From positions 1 through 64,000 of the forward strand of contig NZ_ABXW01000017.1 in assembly GCF_000173415.1 (NCBI RefSeq): a stretch of 64,000 nucleotides of DNA. Direction: 5' to 3'. Position numbers and translations under genes: made by a program. Below are positions 56,506-64,000 of this stretch, in pieces; position 1 is the first letter of the stretch, and every line of letters starts with the position of its first letter. Under the pieces are notes generated by a model. The model was not told the origin of the DNA, did not search any database, and saw nothing but the letters and a program-made list of their open reading frames with translations. This stretch comes from Providencia alcalifaciens DSM 30120 (GTDB lineage Bacteria; Pseudomonadota; Gammaproteobacteria; Enterobacterales; Enterobacteriaceae).

Positions 56506-57423
56506 ATGGTCATTCGCCCGCATCAACACTGGTTTTTTAGGTTGTTTGATTGGCACGGTTCCGTGCTGTCTAAAATTACCTTCAGATTATCACTTAATAT
56601 CATGATGTCCATTGTCGCTATTTTAATCTATCAATGGTACGAGCAATTAGGAATACATCTCACAATAGCGCCATTTAGCTTATTAGGGATAGCTATCGCT
56701 ATCTTTTTGGGCTTTCGAAATAATGCCTGTTATAGCCGTTTGGTTGAAGCAAGGACACTCTGGGGCTCAATCTTAACGAATCAACGTAATATATTAAGAA
56801 ACATCAAAGGATTATTACCGAATGATCCATTAGCACACCGCACCTTTGCTAATTTACTTATTGCATTTAGTTGGAGTTTAAATCACGAACTCAGACGAAC
56901 AAATCCAAAGGTTGATTTATATCGGTTGTTACCGCGCGATGTTTTCTTAGATGTGATTAAAAGCCCATATCCCACCAGCCGAATCCTGATGCACATTGGT
57001 CTTAGTGTTGGGGAATTACGGGATAATAACCTGATTAGTGACGTTCTTTTTCAATCCATCAATAAAGATGTCAACGGATTGTCAGAGGTATTAGGGGGGT
57101 GTGAACGCATCTCTAATACGCCAATCCCATTTGCTTATACATTGATTTTACAGCGCACAGTGTATCTTTTTTGTACGTTACTGCCATTCGCATTGGTGGG
57201 AGATTTACATTATATGACGCCTTTAGTCTCAGTGTTCGTTTCCTATACCTTCTTGGCGTGGGATGCATTAGCTGAGCAATTAGAAGATCCATTCGATGTA
57301 CTAGACAATAGCTTACCATTGAATGCGTTATGTACAGGGCTTGAACGTAATGCCCTTGATATGATTGATGCAAAACAGTTGCCGCCACCGGCTAAGCCAA
57401 ATAAATATTTTAATTTATTATGA
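56506..57423 (+). CDS. yneE: Bestrophin-family anion channel (YneE-like)
   Basis: The 305-residue membrane protein matches E. coli YneE: VIRPHQHWFFRLFDWHGSVLSKI, APFSLLGIAIAIFLGFRNNACYSR, and IPFAYTLILQRTVYLFCTLLPFALVGDLHYMTP followed by LAEQLEDPFD (as blocks). The last motif holds the acidic residues typical of the family. Bacterial bestrophins form pentameric ion channels. ATG 56506 gives the YneE start and length; an extension of 18 codons upstream is open but has no homology. Confidence 0.9.
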   Translation: MVIRPHQHWFFRLFDWHGSVLSKITFRLSLNIMMSIVAILIYQWYEQLGIHLTIAPFSLLGIAIAIFLGFRNNACYSRLVEARTLWGSILTNQRNILRNIKGLLPNDPLAHRTFANLLIAFSWSLNHELRRTNPKVDLYRLLPRDVFLDVIKSPYPTSRILMHIGLSVGELRDNNLISDVLFQSINKDVNGLSEVLGGCERISNTPIPFAYTLILQRTVYLFCTLLPFALVGDLHYMTPLVSVFVSYTFLAWDALAEQLEDPFDVLDNSLPLNALCTGLERNALDMIDAKQLPPPAKPNKYFNLL

Positions 57424-57430
57424 TAGTAAG

Positions 57431-57452
57431 GCCGCAAGTTATAGCTTGCGGC
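57431..57452. terminator. Hairpin between bestrophin gene and hmuV
   Basis: GCCGCAAG (57431-57438) and CTTGCGGC (57445-57452) form a perfect 8-bp stem between two convergent genes. The T run is poor (TTCTGTC), so termination may be weak. Confidence 0.6.
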
Positions 57453-57460
57453 TTCTGTCG

Positions 57461-58240
57461 TTAATGGCGCAGATACACATGGGGGGTCGCAGTTTCAGGA
57501 TGAGGTTGTACCCCTAAATCCGCTTGATACCATTGCGTTAAATTCTCAGTGGTTAACACGTCTTGTGGTGTGCCTGCCACCACTAATTTCCCTTGATGAA
57601 TGAGGTAGACCTTATCGGCATATAATGCTGTCAGGTTTAGGTCATGTAATACGCAACAAACGCCTAGTGGTCTTTCGCGAGTCAGTTGATGCAAAAGCCG
57701 CAAACTGTGTTGCTGGTGGTACAAATCAAGGGCTGAAGTCGGCTCATCGAGGAATAAACAGGCTGGGGTTGGTTCAGGCTGCCATAATTGCGCTAATACT
57801 CGAGCCAGCTGAACGCGTTGCTGCTCGCCACCCGATAATTGACGATAATCTTGATGGCGTAGTAAGGTACAGTGGGTCTGAGCCATCGCAATATCAATAG
57901 CTTGTTGTTTATGCTCTGAACCATAAGGTGTCCTTCCCATTGCAACAACATCTTCAACACTGAAAGCAAATTGTAAGTGACTTTGCTGTTTCATCACGGC
58001 GCGTTTTTTTGCAAGCCCTTGAGGATCCCAATCGGACAATAGTCGACCTTCGATATGGCATTGACCTTGAGTAGGCTGGGTGTAGCCAGTCAATAATTTC
58101 AGCAGGCTAGATTTACCTGCACCATTAGGACCGATAATAACAACCATTTGATTTTGCTGTATGGATAGGCTGATATCGTCGATGAGTGTTCGATTATTAA
58201 TACGATAACTTAAGTTGTGGGCTTCGAGTAACGGGGGCAT
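57461..58240 (-). CDS. hmuV: Haemin ABC transporter ATP-binding protein
   Basis: The 259-residue ATPase powers haem import through HmuU. Walker A is GPNGAGKSS (residues about 38-46), the signature is [18 protein letters not shown], Walker B is [12 protein letters not shown], and the switch His is in [12 protein letters not shown]. It is the last gene of hemP-hmuRSTUV, three bases after hmuU. Confidence 0.96.
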   Translation of the reverse strand: MPPLLEAHNLSYRINNRTLIDDISLSIQQNQMVVIIGPNGAGKSSLLKLLTGYTQPTQGQCHIEGRLLSDWDPQGLAKKRAVMKQQSHLQFAFSVEDVVAMGRTPYGSEHKQQAIDIAMAQTHCTLLRHQDYRQLSGGEQQRVQLARVLAQLWQPEPTPACLFLDEPTSALDLYHQQHSLRLLHQLTRERPLGVCCVLHDLNLTALYADKVYLIHQGKLVVAGTPQDVLTTENLTQWYQADLGVQPHPETATPHVYLRH

Positions 58241-58243
58241 CAG

Positions 58244-59245
58244 TTAGATCCTTCCTGCGGGTTGGCGAAGTATTAGCCATAAAAAGTAAGGGCCGCCAAT
58301 CAATCCGGTTAATAAACCAACTGGAATTTCAGCGGGAATGGCTAAAGTACGAGCCAGTGTGTCGGCAGTTAATAGCAAGCAAGCGCCTACAATGGCTGAA
58401 CCTGGAATTAACCATCGATGGTCAGGTCCAAGCGTCATACGAATTAAATGGGGAACGACGAGTCCAACAAAACCAATAACACCACTCATTGCGACGGCGC
58501 AGCCAATTAATAATGCGCTGAGGAATAACAAAATAAATTTACTGCGTTCAACATTCAGCCCCAAATAATGAGCGTCCTCATCCCCTAATTGTAAAATATT
58601 CAAGGCGCTACCTTGCCATAGGCAGAATAAGCAGGTGGGAACAATGACGCTGGCTGCAATGGTGAGTGATGTCCAATTAACATTGCCTAATGACCCCATC
58701 ATCCACAAGCTAAATGTGCGTAGCTGTTGGTCATTACTCATGTAGCTGAGTACACCAATCAATGACATACACAGAGCATTGATGGCGATCCCTGCCAGTA
58801 AGAGTCTTGCCAAATTCCCATTAGACATCCGATTGAGACTAAAGATGATCAGGGAAACCGCTAAACTACCGACAAATGCTGCGCCCAGATGACCGTAACT
58901 GAGCATTAATGTGGGTAATGAAAATGGCAAAATAATAAATGCAGCAACGCACAATGCCGCACCGCTGCTGATCCCTAAAAGACTGGGGTCCGCGAGAGGG
59001 TTACGAAATAGCCCTTGCATCATTGCGCCCGAAACCGCGAGCGCTAAACCCACTAAAATGGCAAGCAACACTCTGGGTAAACGAATAGTGAGCCAAATTT
59101 GCCAATCTGGATCGGTGGATGGTTCGAATAACAGGGTTGTTAGAGGTAGATTTATCGCCCCTACTGTAGAGGCAGCCACAGTGACTGCCCCCAGTATTAC
59201 CAATAACATAAAGATTTTAACAAGAGGGTGCTTAAAACGACTCAT
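58244..59245 (-). CDS. hmuU: Haemin ABC transporter permease
   Basis: The 333-residue FecCD-family permease has about ten transmembrane helices. LAVSGAMMQGLFRNPLADPSLLGISSGA and GVIGFVGLVVPHLIRMTLGPDHRWLIPGSA, read as blocks, are the family signatures. Its start overlaps the hmuT stop by four bases, so translation is coupled. Confidence 0.96.
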   Translation of the reverse strand: MSRFKHPLVKIFMLLVILGAVTVAASTVGAINLPLTTLLFEPSTDPDWQIWLTIRLPRVLLAILVGLALAVSGAMMQGLFRNPLADPSLLGISSGAALCVAAFIILPFSLPTLMLSYGHLGAAFVGSLAVSLIIFSLNRMSNGNLARLLLAGIAINALCMSLIGVLSYMSNDQQLRTFSLWMMGSLGNVNWTSLTIAASVIVPTCLFCLWQGSALNILQLGDEDAHYLGLNVERSKFILLFLSALLIGCAVAMSGVIGFVGLVVPHLIRMTLGPDHRWLIPGSAIVGACLLLTADTLARTLAIPAEIPVGLLTGLIGGPYFLWLILRQPAGRI

Positions 59246-60063
59246 TGGCTTTTTTCTAACGCCTCTCTCAGCTGTTGCATGACTTTAGGTGTGCTTAAGC
59301 TGAAGCTCAGCATCCCTGTATCATCTACCACTAAAATTGCACGATTTTTGCCAGCAGGAGTGAGTGCTAATCCCGGTAATTCCCAAACTTTATCAATACC
59401 ACCAAGGGATTTTATCCCTTGCTCAGAGACCACGACTAAATCGGGTTGACTATAAATAAGCCCTTCTTGGGAAAGTGGACGATAGCTGGTGAAGTTGTTC
59501 ATTGCATTTTGCGCACCCACCGCGGTGATCATGCTATCGGCAGCGGTTTTTTGTCCAGCCGCCATCGGTTGTACACCGCCATGGCTCATCAGAAAAATCA
59601 CTTTTTTATTTAATGGGCTAGTGGGTACCGCGAGGAGCTCAGTATTAAATTTCTCGACGAGCTTTTCCCCGTTTTCGGGTAATCCTACCGCCTGCGCGAT
59701 AGTGGTGATTTTTTCAGGAATGGCTTCTAATTTCGGCTTTCCTGTTACTTTAATTACCTTAACACCACTTTTTTCGATTTGGGTTAATGCAATTGAAGGT
59801 TGAGAAAGTTCACTGGCAAGCACTAATGTTGGGCGTAGAGAGAGTACACCTTCTGCATTTAACATGCGCATATACCCGACATCAGGCAGCTTCGTTGCTT
59901 GCTCTGGATGTAAGCTACTGCTATCGCGCCCAACAAGATTATTTTGTGCACCGAGTGCATACACAATTTCGGTGACATCACCGCCGAGTGTCACTAAACG
60001 GTCAGCAGCGTTGGCAACAAAAGAAGCTGCCAGAGTGATGGTCATTAGAAGCCATTGTTTCAT
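59242..60063 (-). CDS. hmuT: Haemin periplasmic binding protein
   Basis: The 273-residue class III binding protein has a signal peptide ending SFVANA. It begins with RLVTLGGDVTEIVYALGAQNNLVGRDSSS and has QVDYSP-like PDVGYMRMLNAEGVLSLRPTLVLAS. The Tyr in VGYMR is the expected haem ligand. It delivers haem from HmuR to HmuUV. It is 15 bp behind hmuS. Confidence 0.95.
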   Translation of the reverse strand: MKQWLLMTITLAASFVANAADRLVTLGGDVTEIVYALGAQNNLVGRDSSSLHPEQATKLPDVGYMRMLNAEGVLSLRPTLVLASELSQPSIALTQIEKSGVKVIKVTGKPKLEAIPEKITTIAQAVGLPENGEKLVEKFNTELLAVPTSPLNKKVIFLMSHGGVQPMAAGQKTAADSMITAVGAQNAMNNFTSYRPLSQEGLIYSQPDLVVVSEQGIKSLGGIDKVWELPGLALTPAGKNRAILVVDDTGMLSFSLSTPKVMQQLREALEKSQ

Positions 60064-60078
60064 AACAAATACCTAATA

Positions 60079-61128
60079 TTAGATTCTTGGCAGGGACATA
60101 ACTTGCTGGCACCAGTGCTCTTGCTCTGGAGTGCCTTCAGTGCGTTGTCCGTACATTTGCGCGATTTGATTGCCTTGATCATCAAACACTTCGAGGCTTG
60201 TCACAAAACCATCTTCCGTTGGTTTACGCGTAACCCAACATTCAGCGACGCCATTTTCAATCATGTGTAGGGTGAAATCTGGGTTGAAAATATTCAACCA
60301 TTTGATATCAGAACCTTCAGTTTGATGAGGCATCAAACGTTTGATTTTCCCTGTGAAAATTTGCACACACCCACGGTTACCCACGAAAATCATGATTTCA
60401 TTTTGATCTGCTAAAGCGGTATTCACTAACTGATTGAATGAATCATTCGGCACTTTCCAAGCTAAATCATCGCTGACTGCACTAAAGACTTGCTGACGGC
60501 TTAAGTTATTTTTCTTTAGTAAAATGAAGAATTGGTGAACATCCGTCATATTGCGCCACTCTTGCTCGAGCTGTTGTTTTAATTCATCGCTGATAGGTTG
60601 TGGGTTATATGGCTGTGCTTTTTCAACAGTTAACAATGGGTTTTCTGTGGACATGTATTTTTCGATAAGTGCATTCCATGCATCCATATCGGTATCATTG
60701 GTGGTATACACTTTATGCAGTGCATCACCGTGTTTATCGAAGAATTGAATGCTGTGGCGTTCGCCATGCTTAGCGTCTTCGGTTAAAACAAAAATACTGT
60801 CCCAATGCGAGAAAAACATGCGCAAATCGAGTGCGCCAGGGTTAAGAATTAAACCGCCATGAGGGCTAAATCTTGCGTTTTCATAGCGTCCAACTTGCTC
60901 ATGAACCACATATTCATTGCGCGTAATGGCTTTGACTGGACCGACAGCTTCCAAAGCAGTTAATAACGTTGGCGCATCAATGATAAGGCGTTTTGCCTTA
61001 TCACGCCCAACGCGGCTATGCAGTAATTCCCCTTCAGAAACATTTAGATAAGCAGCGAGATCTCTCGCATACTTAGCTTTATTATCTGCTTTGGCTTGTT
61101 GATAACGTTCGAAAAGTGCTGAATTCAC
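60079..61128 (-). CDS. hmuS: Haemin-degrading/haem-trafficking factor
   Basis: The 349-residue cytoplasmic HemS-family protein binds imported haem and releases iron. It has two repeated halves, visible in ARFSPHGGLILNPGALDLRMFFSHWDSIFV and GSDIKWLNIFNPDFTLHMIENGVAECWVTRKP (as blocks). GTG 61128 follows AAGGAGAAA and gives NSALFERYQQAK; a longer frame running into hmuR is not used. It lies 25 bp downstream of hmuR in the operon. Confidence 0.94.
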   Translation of the reverse strand: MNSALFERYQQAKADNKAKYARDLAAYLNVSEGELLHSRVGRDKAKRLIIDAPTLLTALEAVGPVKAITRNEYVVHEQVGRYENARFSPHGGLILNPGALDLRMFFSHWDSIFVLTEDAKHGERHSIQFFDKHGDALHKVYTTNDTDMDAWNALIEKYMSTENPLLTVEKAQPYNPQPISDELKQQLEQEWRNMTDVHQFFILLKKNNLSRQQVFSAVSDDLAWKVPNDSFNQLVNTALADQNEIMIFVGNRGCVQIFTGKIKRLMPHQTEGSDIKWLNIFNPDFTLHMIENGVAECWVTRKPTEDGFVTSLEVFDDQGNQIAQMYGQRTEGTPEQEHWCQQVMSLPRI

Positions 61129-61153
61129 AGGTTTCTCCTTTATGTAGTGTGAA

Positions 61154-63157
61154 TTACCATTGGAAGCTGACGAGCAGCTTAGCATTACGACCATCTTGGG
61201 GAATCCCCTGAGAGGAGTAATACTCTTTGTCAAAGGCATTTCCTAAAACGACACTGGTATCTAACCCTTTAAGACTTCCATTACCTTGATAATTTAAATA
61301 GAAATCATGAACGGCATAGCCCGCTTGTTGTTTTAGCTTGGATGTTTTATCGAAATCGGTATGGGTCGTGAACTCACCTAACCAACCCACAGAAAAGCCG
61401 CTGTCTGCGACAGGAATAGAAAGATTACTGGTCAGCGAGTCTGGTTTAATGGACTCAATAGCATTGCCAGTGTGTTCATTGATTCCAACGGTGTGGTTGT
61501 AAGCAAGACCCCATGCAAAGTAGTCAGTGGTATAGTCCAGTGAAACATCGGTTCCCCAAATTTTGGCGCGCTTAGTATTGATGGACGTGGTGTAGTTATT
61601 GTCCCAATTAACGCGGTCTGGATGGACGTAAGTATTAATATAATCCGTGGCTTTAGTATCAAAATAACTCGCTTTAAAGCGCAGGTTATCCCGTGCCATG
61701 AGCAAATCATCAAAGCGTAAGCCAAAACCATATTCCGCAGTACGGGTGGATTCAGGTTTTAGATTGGGATTTGGACGCCAATAGTTGGAAATTGGGCCGC
61801 CTTTGAAATGGAGGGAATCGTTATACATCTCCATCATCGTTGGTGCACGGAATGCCTCGGAATAGGAAGCAAATAGCATGGACCATTCTGTTGGCGTAAT
61901 ACTTACAGCCGCTTTTGATGACCATTGATCTGCGTTGACATCTTTGTTGCCTTTTGCGGTGGATTTATAGTTGTCATAACGCGTCCCCAAAATAAAGGAC
62001 ACAGGCAGATCTTTTAAGGTGATTTCATCTTGAATAAAACCGGAGGCAAATGTGATTTCTGCATCAGGGAATTGCGTGGTTGTGGCGTAAGGTGTCTGTT
62101 TTTGGCGATAAGCTTCGGTACCGTACGTGAAGTTATGCGCAGCTAATGGTAAATCGTAGACATTGGAACGATTATCCAGTTTGAGTCCGTAGGTTTTTTG
62201 GCTACGTCCTTCATAGTTGGATTCCTTACCTTTAGAGGTGATATTCACATCAGAATAGTAAGGGGTGACTTTCAAGTTAAGCCATGGGTTATCATTTGGG
62301 TTAATCTGATAAGTTGCTTGAAGATCACGTTGGCGAGTCGTGCGATTCACCTTTTTATTATCATTACTGGCGCTGAGCTGTTGCGGATCTTTTGGCTCGT
62401 AAGCATCGTTATTGTAATAACGAATTTGTCCTGAAAGGGTTTGCGAATCATCCAACTGCCATGTTCCTTTACCCAGCATATTGGCAATAGTTTCTTTATT
62501 GTCCATCTTCTCGCCACCACCAAGACGGGTATCACCGACTTCTTTGGTCACAAAGCTGAATAATCCATCAAAATCCTCTGTGCGCCCAAATGTTGAGCCG
62601 CCAAAGCCAAAACTGTGATCTCCCGTAGCGCCTTGCGTAAAGACACGGAATCCTTGATTTTGCCCTTCACGCAGTAAATCTTTTGCATCCACAGTTTCCC
62701 ATGCGATTACGCCGCCCATGGCTCCGCTTCCATACAGTAAGGCAGATGGGCCACGAATAATTTCCACTTGCTTGATAAGCGCAGGGTCAAGGAATGTGCC
62801 GTTAATATGTCCGGTATCGGTACCTTGGCGGATGCCATCAACGAGCGTCAAAATGCCACGACGGTCAAAGCCTCGCATACTGATATCTTGACCATTAGTT
62901 CGGCTAGTCCCTGTGAGTGCAATTCCTGGAACTTTACGCAAAATATCATTAGCGTTAGTTGCTGTTTTGGTTTCTGGTGAGTCATTTTTAATGACGGTCA
63001 CCATCATAGGGGTGTTGAAACTATCTCGTTCGTTACCCGTGGCATACACGGTCATCACATCATGGTGATTGCTGGCGGGTGTTTTTTCAGTCTGTGCAGT
63101 TGCCATCAGAGGCAACAGGGCGCTTGCCAGCACAGATAAACGTAAGACTTGAGACAT
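61154..63157 (-). CDS. hmuR: TonB-dependent haem receptor
   Basis: The 667-residue outer-membrane barrel has a signal peptide ending ATAQ, a TonB box region near DVMTVYATG, and a plug (RKVPGIALTGTSRTNGQDISMRGFD). The haem-receptor hallmarks FRAP (EAFRAPTMMEMYNDS) and NPNL (WRPNPNLKPE) are present, with His between them (SLHFKGG) as the likely haem ligand. It ends with FQW, the usual barrel-ending Phe/Trp. It imports haem with TonB-ExbBD encoded elsewhere. It is transcribed with hmuSTUV. Confidence 0.95.
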   Translation of the reverse strand: MSQVLRLSVLASALLPLMATAQTEKTPASNHHDVMTVYATGNERDSFNTPMMVTVIKNDSPETKTATNANDILRKVPGIALTGTSRTNGQDISMRGFDRRGILTLVDGIRQGTDTGHINGTFLDPALIKQVEIIRGPSALLYGSGAMGGVIAWETVDAKDLLREGQNQGFRVFTQGATGDHSFGFGGSTFGRTEDFDGLFSFVTKEVGDTRLGGGEKMDNKETIANMLGKGTWQLDDSQTLSGQIRYYNNDAYEPKDPQQLSASNDNKKVNRTTRQRDLQATYQINPNDNPWLNLKVTPYYSDVNITSKGKESNYEGRSQKTYGLKLDNRSNVYDLPLAAHNFTYGTEAYRQKQTPYATTTQFPDAEITFASGFIQDEITLKDLPVSFILGTRYDNYKSTAKGNKDVNADQWSSKAAVSITPTEWSMLFASYSEAFRAPTMMEMYNDSLHFKGGPISNYWRPNPNLKPESTRTAEYGFGLRFDDLLMARDNLRFKASYFDTKATDYINTYVHPDRVNWDNNYTTSINTKRAKIWGTDVSLDYTTDYFAWGLAYNHTVGINEHTGNAIESIKPDSLTSNLSIPVADSGFSVGWLGEFTTHTDFDKTSKLKQQAGYAVHDFYLNYQGNGSLKGLDTSVVLGNAFDKEYYSSQGIPQDGRNAKLLVSFQW

Positions 63158-63498
63158 ACAGGTGATACTCCCTAAAAATTATTAACTCTTTGATGAGTGA
63201 AATACAGGATTAAGAATAGTTTTATCATCAGAGCGTTATGGCGTGCTTATAGGGTCTTGAGACGGTGACGCTTTCAATGGAATAGGTGAAAAGGGGTATT
63301 TGAACCCAATAAGCGATGATAGGGTTCGAAAGTGCGCCTTGAGGTTATCCAGATTTACAGCAGCAAAGCCCGTAATAAACACCATAAGAAACTGTGTCCT
63401 GATGTATAGAGTTAAGCTGGCTGCCTAGTATCATGACGTAGGTGGCTTGCGAGATAGATTGTATTTTTGAAACAAACTGCGTTGTGAGTACGAAAAAA
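63158..63498. other. 341-bp gap between hemP and hmuR
   Basis: No gene is seen. A short hairpin on the minus strand (GAACCC / GGGTTC at 63302-63327, 14-base loop) is followed by CCCCTTTT and could attenuate transcription between hemP and hmuR. I found no second Fur box, so hmuR probably depends on the hemP promoter. Confidence 0.5.
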
Positions 63499-63690
63499 CT
63501 ACTTAGTTAAAATTAATTTACCCGTACGGGTTTGTCGTAACTGATAAATTTCACCACGATGTTCAATGGCAATTTTGCCCGATGAACCTAATAATTTTTG
63601 GCTTTCAATCAGCCCATTTTTGACTGAGTAATCTGCCAATGAGCTTGATTTTGTGGTTTCGTCAATAAGTTCAGAAAGTGGCTTGGTCAT
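63499..63690 (-). CDS. hemP: Haemin uptake protein HemP
   Basis: The 63-residue protein has the HemP core LLGSSGKIAIEHRGEIYQLRQTRTGKLILTK, read as blocks; the RxGEIYQLRxTRxGKLILTK ending is diagnostic. In other proteobacteria HemP/HmuP proteins are needed for haem receptor expression. ATG 63690 gives MTKPLSELIDE; an in-frame extension upstream covers the Fur box and is not coding. It is the first gene of the operon. Confidence 0.92.
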   Translation of the reverse strand: MTKPLSELIDETTKSSSLADYSVKNGLIESQKLLGSSGKIAIEHRGEIYQLRQTRTGKLILTK

Positions 63691-63726
63691 ATTATTCACC
63701 ACATAAAATTTACTGGTAATAAGAAT

Positions 63727-63745
63727 GATATTGATAATTATTATC
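63727..63745 (-). promoter_or_regulatory. Fur box upstream of hemP
   Basis: GATATTGATAATTATTATC matches the 19-bp Fur consensus GATAATGATAATCATTATC at 17 positions. It lies 37-55 bp before the hemP start, where Fe-Fur would block the promoter and repress haem uptake in iron-replete cells. Confidence 0.92.
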
Positions 63746-63897
63746 TTTAAAAAGATTGCTAATATCAAGTGATTTTCACAATCCACCAACAAAAGAGTTA
63801 CATGGTAAATGAGTACTCTATTTATGATTCAAATAGGCAGTTATTTTGCTTTTTGATGATGGATTGAACTTGACCTTCAGATCACTCAAAAGTATTG

Positions 63898-63999
63898 CTA
63901 CATATTGGCTTTTAATAGCTCAATACACTCTTGTGCGCCGCGTTTGAGTACCTGACCTTTTAAACACACTACATGAATGGGGAGTGCTAATCCATTTGG
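63898..63999 (-). CDS. C-terminal fragment of an unidentified regulator-like gene
   Basis: The frame is open from the window end and gives the last 33 residues (PNGLALPIHVVCLKG, then RGAQECIELLKANM) before TAG. The pattern of a beta-strand followed by a helix at the extreme C-terminus resembles LysR-type effector domains, but that is too little to identify it. It is upstream of hemP on the same strand. Confidence 0.4.
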   Translation of the reverse strand, partial: PNGLALPIHVVCLKGQVLKRGAQECIELLKANM

Positions 64000-64000
64000 T

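Noticed and set aside
1-64000. CRISPR arrays, tRNA or rRNA genes, IS elements, prophage
   Set aside because: I saw no spaced direct repeats, no tRNA-like cloverleaf ending, no rRNA and no transposase or phage gene; a dedicated scan could still find a short one.

Overview
The window is a chromosomal segment of a low-GC member of the Morganellaceae, most likely Providencia. The gene order and protein sequences are enterobacterial (aceF-lpdA-acnB-yacL; serA-ygfA-ssrS-zapA-ygfB-pepP-ubiH-ubiI-gcvTHP; sdhE-cptA-fldB-xerD-dsbC-recJ-prfB-lysS), but base composition is clearly more AT-rich than Escherichia. The genus is inferred from composition and synteny, not from a marker gene. No rRNA, tRNA, insertion sequence, prophage or CRISPR array was recognised.

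Layout. 1-2.7 kb: end of the pyruvate dehydrogenase locus (aceF, lpdA). 2.9-4.7 kb: an AT-rich accessory island with a polymorphic-toxin-like gene split by an in-frame TAA, followed by a DUF596-like putative immunity gene. 5.2-8.9 kb: acnB, a VOC protein and yacL. 9-35.7 kb: a long conserved core block: mscS, argO, yggE, argP, rpiA, serA, ygfA, 6S RNA, zapA, ygfB, pepP-ubiH-ubiI, gcvT-gcvH-gcvP, an HD phosphohydrolase with ygfZ, sdhE-cptA, fldB, then xerD-dsbC-recJ-prfB-lysS with the classic prfB +1 frameshift. 36.4-39.9 kb: a lipoprotein gene translationally coupled to a very long secreted coiled-coil/FKBP-like gene carrying two single-base frameshifts and a 306-bp tandem duplication. 40-42.5 kb: an orphan ExsA/LcrF-type AraC regulator in AT-rich surroundings, a ygbA-like gene under a clear NsrR-like operator, and a ydcH-like gene. 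42.7-47.7 kb: ecotin, uspF-like, a cation diffusion facilitator, galM, dbpA. 47.8-53.3 kb: the methylcitrate locus prpBCD with divergent prpR and a near-perfect sigma-54 promoter; prpE is absent. 53.8-57.4 kb: an MFS transporter, a solitary TupA-like ATP-grasp protein and a bestrophin. 57.4-63.7 kb: a complete haem uptake operon hemP-hmuRSTUV with a 17/19 Fur box. The window ends inside another minus-strand gene.

How the genes work together. The core genes cover oxidative carbon metabolism (PDH E2/E3, aconitase, SdhE), one-carbon metabolism (SerA, glycine cleavage, 5-formyl-THF cyclo-ligase, YgfZ) and ubiquinone hydroxylation (UbiH, UbiI). Regulation visible in the DNA includes iron (Fur at hemP), nitric oxide (NsrR at ygbA) and propionate (PrpR with sigma-54). 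The parts most worth following up are the broken toxin-immunity module, the frameshifted coiled-coil FKBP operon and the orphan ExsA-like regulator with no type III secretion genes nearby.
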